Shown here one piece after another: positions 24,701-37,600 of a DNA stretch of 64,000 nt. This DNA comes from Sipunculus nudus (lineage: Eukaryota; Annelida; Sipuncula; Golfingiida; Sipunculidae): positions 66,135,953 to 66,199,952 of the forward strand of contig CM049311.1 in the NCBI GenBank assembly GCA_026874595.1, in the 5' to 3' direction. The position numbers and the translations under genes were made by a program. Each line of letters opens with the position of its first letter. The first letter of the stretch is position 1. The notes beneath the pieces are model-generated. The model searched no databases. It was not told the origin of the DNA and saw only the letters and a list, made by a program, of their open reading frames with translations.

Positions 24701-27700
24701 GATCATTAATTGCTTCGTCAGTACATCCCGGGACTCGGCTGCTTTTTCTATCTTGTCCTGAATGAGGCATTGGGTTTTTCAGATCGTATTACGCAAGACC
24801 AAGCTAAAGGAGCAATAACCGTGCTGGTGTCGGTGCCCTGTAAAATCAAAACATTTTAATCAGCGAAAAACCTGAACTCCTAACCTCGATGTAAGACTAT
24901 ACTGATAATGATATAAGCATAATGGTGTATGTAAAGCTGTCTCTGTTATAATGTCCATACTATACCCTGTCGTTAGCCAAAGTATTTTATTTGTTGAATG
25001 AAAATTTCACCAAGTAAATGACCATCATGCTTACAGCAAACTACATGGAGAAGTTAATGTACATCCACTTATTTTATATCCCTGGGTAACATTTAACCAG
25101 GCAAGTCAATCGGTATGATCAGACATAATGTACATACATATAGTTAACTGTTCTCAAATCAAGGGATTTTGACCTATAAAACCCTCCCGGGGGGGGGGGG
25201 GGGATGACTTTGACACTCGCGTGTTCCTTGATTCCTGGTTTAGTTTCATTTCACAGATTCCTGTACCCGGTTGGGAGTAGCAGCCTGACCAGGTAGAAAT
25301 ATCCGCAATTATACGAACCAAACGGCATTTTACATAGGACTAATATAGCCTATAAACCGAATCGGGAATCTCACGCCTATATGGTAACCACCGGCGTTTC
25401 CTGCGCCCCGCGTGAATTACCTGTAATCTGCTTTACCAATTGCAGATATGACGGTATGCGGTCCAATCTAAATGCTGAGAGATTGACATTTATGCTGAGT
25501 TTCAACGTAATATTTTTATTGTTGTTAGAAGATACATATACGAATAAAACGGATGTTTTTTTTTATGTGACAACATACTAAACGACCGAGACTCCCTATC
25601 TATAGAGACAAAATAGTACTTTATTTCCTGATCGATATGTTCAGTGAGATTTTTTATGAACCTGTAGTTTGTGTTTCTCCAGATCACCTCTCAGATTTAT
25701 TAACATGCCTATTAACAGACAGAGCTACATTTTTTATTGTGTATACATAATAACTCCAACTTATAATTTAAATTCACTTCAGTGTCTCAATGTACGCATT
25801 TCACCAAAATATGACCGAGGTCCTTTCACTGTGTTTACTTGTACACAACTAACCTAACAAACAACCATAAAAAAGAACTCACATACGTGATTAAAAATAC
25901 TTAGCGGTGGATCCATTGCTTAACTCACAAAGAACACCATTCGTATCCGCCTTAACACTCCGTGTAGTTTTATTTTCCCTTTTCATTTTTATTTTGGCTC
26001 CCAGATATTTTAATTATTTCTGTAAATTTATATCAGAGGGGCAAAATGCCACTTTTATAATAAGCTCTAGAGAGATGTTCCTTCTATATTCGCCAGCTTC
26101 CCATGACTCGCTCGCTGGTTAAGAGAAAAAAGACTTGTGCTGACGACCTTGACAAGAGGTGTTGGTGCGGAGGCAGATCCGTATTGGATACGAGCGTGTT
26201 ACATGTCCAGCCTTTGGCTTTTATACATCCCAACGTCTACAGCTGTAGTAGTCGTGACGACTCAGTGGACACTTATATTGGGCTTGTAAGCCTAACTTGT
26301 GTCGTGATACAAGCCAAATCGAGGAATGTATCCCAGGGGTCTTCTATCATGTTGCATTCATATTGTGGTAAACAGCCCACAATCTTAACGTTATGCAACA
26401 AACGATAAATTAACACAAAAGAATACATGTGAACTCACAGCTCAAACGAAAACATCGTCTCTATGGTAAGGAGTAATTTCGTGTATCTCGTACAAGCTGG
26501 CTGCGTCCAGTTACCCGTGCGAGCCATGCTTGTATTAGAAATTCAACAAACATGCGGACGGATAGATTTACCAATATGCTGAGATAAAATTGTATTTTCC
26601 TCGGTCATTTTAGGTGTTGTTAAAAAGTACTAAAAAGGCTAACGATTGGTTTGGTTTATGTAAAGTGACAGCGTACTTGTAGGCCATGAGGCCTTGTCAG
26701 AAACGAAAAATATATTTTTCATCCTCATAAAGCCTTGAAGGGCATTCAACACTGAAGGATGTAACAGCACTGTGACAGCCAGTGCGCTGGTAAGACTATA
26801 ATGGCAGAGGGCCGAAGAAGCCTTAGAGCTGTAGTGACCGCCGCATGTTTTACACAGCGCTCTACGTGGCTATCTGTGGTTGGATCATAAATGCAATATG
26901 ATTAATCGGATCCTTTGTTTTATATGCGTCACCTGGGGCCCATGACCGACCTGACAATGAGGACAGTCTGTGTGCGATCAGCCACGGCTAATATCCTCCT
27001 CTCACGCCAGTGGTCAGCTGTAAACAATTGACCTTTCAGCACTTACATTAGATACATCAACTGTACCGGTTCAGTTTGATTAAACACCATATTAGGTATT
27101 TATCACGAAATGGCTATCACATAAACCACAGGGCTGCGAGCTGATGTCGCGTTCCTCATACCGTGTGTGGTAAGGGATACATAATTAAGGTACTGAGGAA
27201 AATGTTGTAATTTGGAGGAACGAAAAGGAGGAGGGAAAAAAAACAACTGAGAGTTACGGAAACAAATGCCAGAAAAGAGCTTAGTTGGCTTAATTTCAGG
27301 ATTGTTGGGTCTCCCAAATGTAAATGATGAAACACGGAAAACAAATCCTGTTGAAACCGAGCAGAAAAAATACATTTGCGCGAGTGAATTGGAAAACACG
27401 TGGATAATAACTTAACACCAAGAAAATAATAATAAAAAAAAAAAACTATTGACTTAATGCATTAACCGGTAATAACTTGAAAACTGATTAACGATTGCTG
27501 TACAGTTCAGGGCCACTTAAACCGAGAACCTATGATCCCTAAGACTTGATTATACGGTCCGAGAGTCTGGGTTATAAAGCCATAGAATTTCCATTAAGCT
27601 TTATAGAGTCAGAATAAGTTTTTTTTACACATCTGTGTGATACAGTTCTGTGATATGTAGCTTATACCAGTGTAAACCTATCCAAATATGACCCAGTCGG

Positions 27701-30700
27701 GTAAAATGTAAATTTGTTTGAGGTTAGTTGCTTTCATAATACAATAGGTGATCGGTCTTTATTTAGTATCACGGTCGTGAAGAGTCTGGTCATTATTTCC
27801 TTTCTGTATTTAAGCCTCTTTTCAAAACTAAACGTTATGTAAGAAGTAAAAGATAAAATATTTAAAGATAGAATCAGTACCTGAAAAATTAAAAAAATCG
27901 CACAGTCTTAATAATATTTTGAATTAAAAAGATATTCATTCATACAAAATGAATGACATATTTCAGACAGGTAGACTCTAAACAAAGATGCAACCTAATT
28001 TTGGATTTCAGGACGAAAGATAATAAAATAATAAGTATAGATAAATATTCATAATTTTGATGGGGTAGTTGGAAATTGTAGTCCCCCACCCCCCAACCCC
28101 ACCCCCCTCCCCAGCCCAAGTAACATTACAATGGGGGTTAAATGAAAAGTTACAACTGTTTGTCATAATAAAATATCATGTGGCTGACACCTTTCCTGTA
28201 GGGTTAGGTGAAGTATGATTTAATGGACACTACTACCTATTTCTAACAGCTGATCCCTAGCATGCAATTAAATTAGCCAAGGCATCCAAAAAGAGGAGTA
28301 ACTATTATATAAAGCAGCTTTAAACTTATCAAACGTCGATACAACAAGAATGAATCTCAGCACAGCCCATACCTCCGAAAAGGCGAGACCGTCATATTGG
28401 ACCGGCTTCTATGGCTCAGGGAAAGGGTAGCCACAGGACTAAAGGCCGGGAGATTTTGAGTTTGAATCTCAGCCGAGGCGGCCCTTACCCGGGATGAGTG
28501 TTCTACAAGGTTAAAGGGAAGGCCATACCAAGTTAAATAAGCATATTGGATCCAACACTTTATTCCGTATGCACACCAGAATCGCAGGTCGTGTTCCCTG
28601 GTGCATATTCCAAATACCCACATATTATAGTACAAATAGGTTCAGTTGTTTTGCCTACTCCAGGTAAAAGAAAAAACGTACCACCACACTAAAACACATG
28701 TAGCTAAAACAACCTCCTGGACAATAAACGCCTCTGATTATCTCTGAAAGTCGATTTACACAGCAGAGATCACTAAACAAACGATAAGAACTGATCATGG
28801 TATATACCGTGTAAGTCCACCTGACTACTCAAATAATTAATAACCTAGAACGGGGTGTGATGTATTAGATAGTTATATGTATTTACCTTTAACAGTTATA
28901 GTTTTACTGTAATAGGTAGCCTCAATTGAGCGAGGAAGCGGAATATTGAAAGAAGAAATTTTCCATCTTGATATCAATTATTTTTTGGGGACTTATGAAG
29001 ATATTTTTAAACTTCATCAAAATATTCAAACGGTAGAAGATAAAAACATTCCAAAAAAAGTAGTTTCAATAAAGTAATAGCGGGCGGGGGTTCAACTCAC
29101 AAAAATACATTTTATTTTTTCACCTATAGAATATAGGATTATCCCTCCTTTCATAACAGCCTGATGCAGAAGACTAATGCAAAAAATGTAAATTAATTTC
29201 GTGGTAATATCTATCCAATAATAGTAATAATGTTTTTCAGGAGGTATATAAGACACAAAAGAACCTTAGACTCTGATTGTGTAGACAAAAAAAAGAAAAC
29301 AAAATCAAAGCGGAAATAACCAAGGTTCAGGTTTTCAGTGATCTATATCTTGCTGCATTATATTTTCCATAAATTTGTATGAATTCTTGAGACGGAAGAC
29401 ATTCATAGCTCTGATTTTTTTTTGCTGACAAATATATCGGGGCAAGTGTATTTTATGGGAGAGCTGTTCGAGCTGTTGTTCATCGTTTACTGGTGACAAT
29501 CATGCACCTATCGTATTACATTTTTTATCAATAGTGTTTCCATTTTGCAAACAATTTCAGTTCAGGAAATAATCACCAAAAGCAATGTCAAGTCATTTAA
29601 TCATTTTCCGTCTAAGCAGCTGGAACTTCATGTTGTATCATGTTTGAAATATATAGCTAATGGTTTCCTGTGACTGGAGATCTGTTCGTTGTCAAAGAGA
29701 TTTTTTATCATCCGGTAACTTTATAAGATTGCGTCTGGACCAATCTGCTTGGTTTCATGCAAATTAATCAGTATTTCAAGGTGCGCATTTCACTTTAAAT
29801 AAAGCATTGAAAATATGATACATTGAGCGTTTCATACAAATTATTGCTATTTAAATATAACGTCATCCTGCGGCAATTACGAAAGGAAACGTCTTCCATC
29901 TTTCGAAATCAATACAGGGAATCATTCCAAAATGCTTTTAATGCTTTCAAATTGCTATTAATGAACTTTTAAACGTGTCTGTGAACAAGTTTGTGACTAT
30001 TAATTTGAAGTTCTTATTGCTCTCTTTTATGAGGGTTATGATTTTCGTGTCGCTTGTTTACTTGTTCAAGGGCGTATTTTAAGCTTCATTCTGCTGCGCA
30101 TTAGCTAATGCGGAAGGTATTAGGAGCCTTACTTCGAGGGAAATGACGTCAACGTGTCCTTCAGTTTTATTCCTGAACTTTAAACAGCTGTGTGATTTAA
30201 GGGCGATTAAAGGAAACTCCATACATATAAAAAAGAGAAGTAGTTGATCAATCTTAATCTTTTCTATTCCCATCCTGGCTTCAGGGCCCCGATGAAATTA
30301 TATATTCGCCCTCGAACAAGGAAAATGTATACTGCCATTCCAAATAAAGAAGTCTCAGTGAGATTTGTTTATCACCTATACAGGGATCGGCAAAACAATT
30401 ATATTAACTATTTAAAAAAAAAGTTCTCATGGTAACATCTTTTTATTCCTTGAATTATCTTAAAGCTTAATACATACATAAAGAACTTATTTGAGTCACT
30501 TATGTCCGATTGAATTAAAAGTTAAATTAGATTACTAACCGCACAGGTACAAAACATGCTTACATATGACTGACATCGCATACATTATGTACTATAATAG
30601 AGCTCGTTGTCAGGTGGAATGCAGGGGCGTAGCCAAGGGGGGGCCGCAGGGGGCAATCCCCCCCCCCCTCGTGTCGCAACCAGTACTCGCCGTCCTTTCG

Positions 30701-30717
30701 GAATTTCACTGTATCTT

Positions 30718-30768
<51 letters not shown>

Positions 30769-31533
30769 TGCATTAATTTGGTTTTGCTATCAGCTGCGGA
30801 TCCAGAGGGGGCGCCTTCGGCGCGCAGCCCCCCGTTCAGTTGCAATAACTCATTTTATCTTATTTTTTAATTTTTGTGATTAATTTTTCATATTTCTTTT
30901 TATTAATTAGCAATTAGATTTTTTGTAAGTCATCTGCAGTTTATTACTTTAAAATTCGATTTAAAAAGTCGAGTATAGGGATATTTATGAAAGCTGCAGA
31001 ACAACTGCAGAACAACAGGTCGTGGTTGGGGTCGACCGTGAACAATCTCACGGCTCCTATGGTGATACCGGTACTCGAACTCGCGATCTCTGGTCTTAGG
31101 AGTCTTGTCTGCTGTCGATTCCACGGAACCCGGTAAAATGGAAAGTTTAACTTCAACATTTCGTTTATTTCACTAAGAGCATTACATTTAAAAGATAATA
31201 TTTTGCAAGTTACGAACGCAAATGCGCCTTTGCGCCATTGACTTTTTTTAAAACGATTGAAATTTTATATCCTAAATTTGAAGTAATAAATATTAAATAT
31301 TGAACCTCTCTACAGTTTGACTACATAACACAAAGACACAGGAAATCCTCATATTTTGGTGAAAATTGCCTAAAAATGTCCTATTCACATTGCATATTAA
31401 AGAAATTTCCCAATACCGGAGGGGACACCCCCTTCCATACCCTCCTCATGTACCTGTAACTAACCTTAATGGAACCATGTTCATAATTGAAAACAAAGAA
31501 AATTGTATTTTCATACACTAAAATATATAATGT

Positions 31534-31570
<37 letters not shown>

Positions 31571-31579
31571 TATTATTAT

Positions 31580-31627
<48 letters not shown>

Positions 31628-34600
31628 CATATACACGTATATATAACAGTTTTCATAATACCCATGGATACGTGCATAATAGCCCCCCCCCCCGTTTTCG
31701 ACTTTCTGGATCCCCCACTAATTATTGCCCCCTCCCCTCGCTCAATCCTGGCTATGCCCCTGGAATTTTATATCGAATATTGGCCGCGGTATTTATATCG
31801 AAAATAAAATAAAAAATACTTGTTCGGCAAAAGGATTTGTAAAATTAGTAATTTTCTTCTCTGGACGTTTCTCCTCTTAACCGATGATTATAGAATACAG
31901 CGTATGCATACGCTTATTGCCATTTGATGTTCGCAAATAATGCTGATTTTAGCTAAATACACGTTAAATGTTATTCGGCTGAAAATCAAGAAAGAAAGAA
32001 AATGTATTTACAGTTTTTTTATATGGTTTCGGAAAAGAGAAGAAAGTAAACCAGAATATTCAAAAAAGGGGGTTAAGTTGGCAGTAATCAAGGTATCGTT
32101 ATTGTGTCTGTCATTGTTTACCATTTGGCTACGATTTAACAAGACTGCGTTATTTTCTTCCTATAGATCTACCTGCAAGGTTGTTTTTACAATACACTCT
32201 AAATCCTCTTGTGTTAAAAATAACACAAACTTGTGTTCCTCAAACACAAGTGCTTGTGTCTTATATGAACAGCGTCAACTTGTGTTAAAAGAACACAAGA
32301 ACTTGTGTCAAACCTAGTTTCTGCAGTACAAAGAAAATAAAAGAAATTATGGATCTCATTAAATTGATAAATATATCAACATGCTTTTCACCGGAAACTA
32401 TATATTTATCAATAAGAAATAGGTATGAATGTCCACCCAGAATTTAATGGATCGAAGTGAAATTTCACAATGTCAGTTACATCATTAAATAACTTGTTTC
32501 CTGTTGTTTACAGTTCTTGGTTTGTATGTTTCCGCGTGCACACTCTGCAACCTGCATCCCATCCATGATGATGCTAACATTTTCAGCCTTGTGAATATCA
32601 CCTTCATACTTGATGCACACTTCAGTCTCCTCTGCATCCTCCTCCTAAACCATAAACGAATGAAAGGGAATATTTATATTAATATGTTTTGTTTTCATGA
32701 TTATTCTGAATAATAATAATAATAATAATAAAATAATAATAATTTCTTTATATGTATGTAAAATGAAGTATCAGTTAGAGAATTACAGTGACAGATACTT
32801 TGTGTAAATGTTTTAGAAGACGTTTAAATAACAATATAAATTAGCCAATATATAACAATGAGAAAAAAATTTATCTGTAATTAAATATGTACTGTTATGG
32901 CTACCATCATTCAGGTGTCATTTTTCTGTTGATCATATATCACCTCGAAATCAAGAAATGCTAGGTTAATCTCATTGATGTCTGCCTATTTATAGTTAAA
33001 AATTTAAGTATATTATAGTCTTCATACCTGATGACTTACCTTCGTAAATATAGAGTCAGTTTTTTTTCTCCAAGAAGATGCAGATCGAACGGCACAAGCT
33101 CTGGCATCTGTAAAAAAATCTGCTTATTATAATTCAAAGTTTTATTAATGGTTATGGGGAACATTGAAATAATTTTATACGTATAAAATATACATCTAGT
33201 GCATTATATACATCTTATGTGCCATCTGAGTTATATCTAGAGGATATCGGCACGTAAGACTAAAATTATGTGGCTCAATTAGATAAATTTTACAATTTAA
33301 AAGAAACATCTTTAAACTCAAGCAATGGTATCCACAATGACATATAATATACTCACAAATTCAGAAGAACAAGGCTTGATTTCAGCTTGCAAAAGATATT
33401 TTTTATCCTTTCTGAAGCAGAGCTGTGACAGTAAACATCGCGTGGCTGGACAGCACAGCGGGTGGTAGTCCAGACAAAGAAAGTTGGCGCGCTTCAGTGG
33501 CGACCCGTGTGCCAAGGTCAAATTAGCCCCTCCGACTAACTCCGCTCGTCTAGTAGTCGAGTTCGTCATTCCCAATTCTAACATTGGCGAACAACTTAGT
33601 CCACCGTGATTTTGACTAACCGCTTGACGAAATTGTTTCATTGTTAAAATATTGATACGGATTAATCAGGTAAGGCCCGAACGGGTCTATTGTGACCACG
33701 CAATTAACACAAGGCCTTGTGTCATGCACTCAATGACCTATAATTAATACAAGTTTGTGTTAACACAACACAAGCTTGTGCTATATGTCTTTTACACAAG
33801 ATCTTGTGTTACCCTGTAACACAAGGGGATTTACAGTGTACATCAAGAAAATTATCTAAAAGGTCTAATAAAAAATTCTTAAGATAATCCGTGTCGTATA
33901 AATCGCCCTTTTTTTCTTGAGTCCCCGCACAAATATGTTAACCTTATCGGCTAAGTGCTCTTCACAATTAATTAATTTTTATAAACAGCCATAGCATTAA
34001 GAATCATTTAACCGTATGCTATACATTAGGAAAATATTTATAATATGAGAAAGTAGCATGAAAATCTTGTTGTCTTGTTTAAAGGCACCGCACAGTTTTC
34101 AGTGTCTCTATTACTGTTCTAAATTTCCACACATGCCTAATTAGCGAGGCGAACGTGCCCTCCATAATAAAACCGGGCAAATTACTTCCCCCGGGGCGTT
34201 CGAAATCACCTGCGAACAAAATAAGTGAGGGGTTTGTAAAACGCGAAGATTTTCAACAGATTGTTTTTAATTACGCCACTGATGGACCTGCAAGTGGGGG
34301 AAAAAGATGGTGGAAAAGTTGGTCAGCTTGTTTAGAACTAGAAGTGTGCCAGTTGATGCTACCAGCTGGGGCCCTCTGGTAGCTCTGTCTTGTTTAACAA
34401 TGCCGGGGACTACGTGAGTGTCGGTTTGGTCGCGCCCGGGACGCTGAACAGCTGCTCACTGTGTTTAATCAAGTCTTGATGATTCGGCACGGCGGTGGTC
34501 TAACTCACTGCAGTATGTTAAATACCAGCTACTGCCATGGGGCCATACTCCCCCACTGATCATTCATAATATACTGTTATCAAGGGGGCGTGTGCATATA

Positions 34601-37600
34601 TATATATAAATATATAAAGTTAGTAGTGGGTAGGATGAATCGGTACCTGCCATTTAACTAAGTATTATCCCTAAGATCAATTCATTCCTTCTATTCCATC
34701 CCATTATTATCAGTGGGCGTTTAATTTGTTTCTGAATGTCCACTTGGCGGTCGAAATTCTAGTTCGGGGTGACAGGAATAGCGTCACAGTCCCGTTTTAT
34801 AACCCAGAACATTTTTGTTTCTTTTTATCCCCCTAATACTCAGCTTTATTTGGTTTTAAACATTCCTTTCTCATCCAATGGCCGCTTGGTTCAGCGGAAA
34901 GTGGGATGAGATTTTAATGTAACAGCTGTGTTTCCCGTTACATATTTAATGATATCGAAAGTGATGACAAACGTTCACTTAAGAACGCAATACATTTAAA
35001 TTAATTCATATGTCCCTGACCCTGAAACAGGAAAAAATATTAATAATTATAATGCACCGATGGACATTAATACGTTCTATGTCATCATTCGAATACAATT
35101 TCACATTTTTACAACTGTTTTCTTCTTTCATAAAATTAAATTTTATGACGTCATCTATGAAATTAAGATGGATTAATTTAGCTTTGCTTTTAACGAAATA
35201 CATTTCACTTCTCCATAAGTAGCATTTTTACCACCTCGAATTCTAAAGAATTAAAAACACAAAATTCATACATAACTGTTAAACCCCCGCGAAATTGCAT
35301 TGCGTCAATTTAAACTGATTAAAAACAGGTTACTTAATATTGCAAAATATTAAATAAAGTTGCAAATAAACATTACAATTAAGCTGAAAGCATCTGACCA
35401 ATGTATTTTATAGCTATTTACATTTATAATGAAATATAATAAATTCAGAAACCGTATGGAATTGCGTATCCTCATAGTTCCTCTCAAATTAAAAAAAAAT
35501 CTTTAATAAAATCCGAAAATAGTATGTGAGGGAATAACTGTGTTTGCTACTTAATGGGAATCCATATATATAATATGAAGTAACAGTTTTTTTTGTAGAC
35601 TGCTGGAAGTTTCCCTTTCGTTTAGCCTCATTACGTATATTAACATTCCTGTACTTGTAATTAGTGCAAATGTTTTAACTGTAAGTTGCCGAACAAAAAA
35701 AATACTCTTTCTCAACTTTCCAGTTGTCCCACCAGCGACCAGTCTGGCTGTAAAGCTTGTTATCTGTGATTGGGCATGAACATAAGTCTTTCCACTGAGG
35801 GGGAGAGGGGGGCATGTCCCCTTAACCTTTTAAGGGGGAGCGGCAAAGTTCCTGTGTTATCCTTACATTTTAGGGCGATAAAGCTAATAGACTGAGACAT
35901 TTTATATGAGACAATATGAGACAATATGAGACAAACAGGACTGTTACAGTCTTCCCATTAGGCTTGCAGAGCGCTCACCCTAGGTTGGGGCCGACCGTGA
36001 AAAATCTCACGATTTCGAACCCACGATTACCCGGCAACGAGTCTTGTGCTTTACCCCTGAGCCATACAAGCCGGTGATCTGTCAGTTTTGCATTTCATAT
36101 TAAGAATATGTAGGATGTGTAATATGTAAAATTACCTCATTAAGTCTATATCAGATTTAAATTTATAAGAAATAAAGCGCTATATTAACTATATTTTGCA
36201 AAATACGTCCATACTCCTGTAAACAGTTCCCCTCTCATTATCTCACAAACAACGCCAGTTGGGCATAGCCAATGAGAAGACATTTTTTCTGCAGTGTCCA
36301 ACATACTGTACAGTGTTACCAGTTTATTTAACGCATAAAACGTACAGCGCAGGTTTAAAAATGACATGTTTATTTTTATACACTTCGAGTATTTTCTTAC
36401 TGTTTTCGATAAAAAAAAACATAAATAGCTATAAACCAAACAGAAACTATAAGGTACTAGGGGACCGCATAAATGAGCCAGATTTAAGGATCATTAGGAA
36501 TATACCCAGTATCATGATAAACCTTTGGTCGGTGGTACAAAACACAGGAAGAAAATTAACCCCAAGTAATAATGAAATATGTGTCACGATGTCGACAACT
36601 CATTCTTTGCATCACAACCAGCTCTGACCGCCAGAACCGAAGCGGATGCATCTGTGATCACGAGCTCGGTCAAACAATTTGCAAAATATCTCAAAACTAA
36701 ATAATCCTGTAACCTAACATCATGTTGATATCTCCCAATTATAATAGATTGATCTTTGAGCATAATGATCGGGTCACTTGTGAACTGCTGCGCCCACAAT
36801 TTGGATTGACCTCTGACCTTTCCTTTCTGCAGAGCGTCAATCTGTTCGTCTGTTTCCCAACATAAACCCACATATCTTGGGACTCGTTCGACTGATCGTG
36901 CTAATATGTTGCATGTATACAGTCCTTGCATAGCTTTATATCATACAAAAAAAAAACTGGTGGCGCAACCTGCAACCATTTTTGCACAGCGCCCTTCTGT
37001 TGGTCTGTTTGACAGGTGGCGCCACCTTCTATCACGTTTTACGCTGTAGACATCTATCCTAATATCTCCGGAATTTTTTTTAGTATCGGCCTGTAATATT
37101 GCATGTGTATACATCTTATATAGCTATTTATCATATACAACACTGGTGGCACCACCTGCAACTATTTTTGCATTATGTCCATCTTTGTGTCTGTCGAAGG
37201 TAAAAATCACTCATATCTAGGCAGTGGTTTGATTTATCTGCCTGAAATGCGGCATTTTTATACATCATTTGTAGCTTTCTCGTTCAAATGATAGGTGGTG
37301 CCACCAACAGTCATGTTTACGTGGCAAACATGTATGCAAATATGCAACACATCTCACTCGATTTCCCCTTATCACTCAATCTATGCCTGACTTCACCCGT
37401 CCCACTCTGATTTCGTCAGATACACGTAGTCGCTTGTCGCCTTCCCATATTCTGTTTTTATCATTACAGTAACAAGACACAAGTCAAATAGCCAAATGTG
37501 ACAAAAAACATTTTCCCACAGAGGAATAGTTATGATATTAACTATAAAGAAAGTGGGCACTTTCGTTATGAAAATGTATTGTATGGTTCATGAGAAAAAG

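Larger units (their letters stand above)
30622..31762. mobile_element. Inverted-repeat DNA element, CAGGGGCRTAGCC ends (copy 1)
   Basis: The left end reads CAGGGGCGTAGCCAAGGGGG and the right end, on the minus strand, CAGGGGCATAGCCAGG. The right portion (31430-31762, minus strand) matches the element starting at 63602 in block order: G-rich start, AT and ATT microsatellites, then TTTTAGTGTATGAAAATA and a GGTTAGT/GGGTATGG block. No transposase is visible. Flanks share GAAT but no exact target duplication, so the two ends could belong to different copies. A SINE lies inside. Confidence 0.5.
32195..33838. mobile_element. CACTA-like DNA transposon with subterminal repeats
   Basis: The ends are near-perfect inverted repeats: CACTCTAAATCCTCTTGTG on the left, and CACTGTAAATCCCCTTGTG from the right end read on the minus strand. 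Both are flanked by TA (32193-32194 and 33839-33840). Just inside each end are many short direct and inverted copies of an ACACAAG/CTTGTGT motif (32210-32318 and 33708-33824), the subterminal-repeat pattern of En/Spm-CACTA elements, which also start CACT(A/G). No transposase was seen, so this 1.64-kb copy is probably non-autonomous. It contains two candidate minus-strand exons. Confidence 0.65.

Noticed and set aside
35978-36075. Functional tRNA gene
   Set aside because: A and B boxes are good, but the acceptor stem does not close and the sequence continues into a SINE core shared by other copies.
36584-36931. 115-codon minus-strand frame
   Set aside because: No recognisable family and it overlaps a repeat; RNA evidence would be needed.
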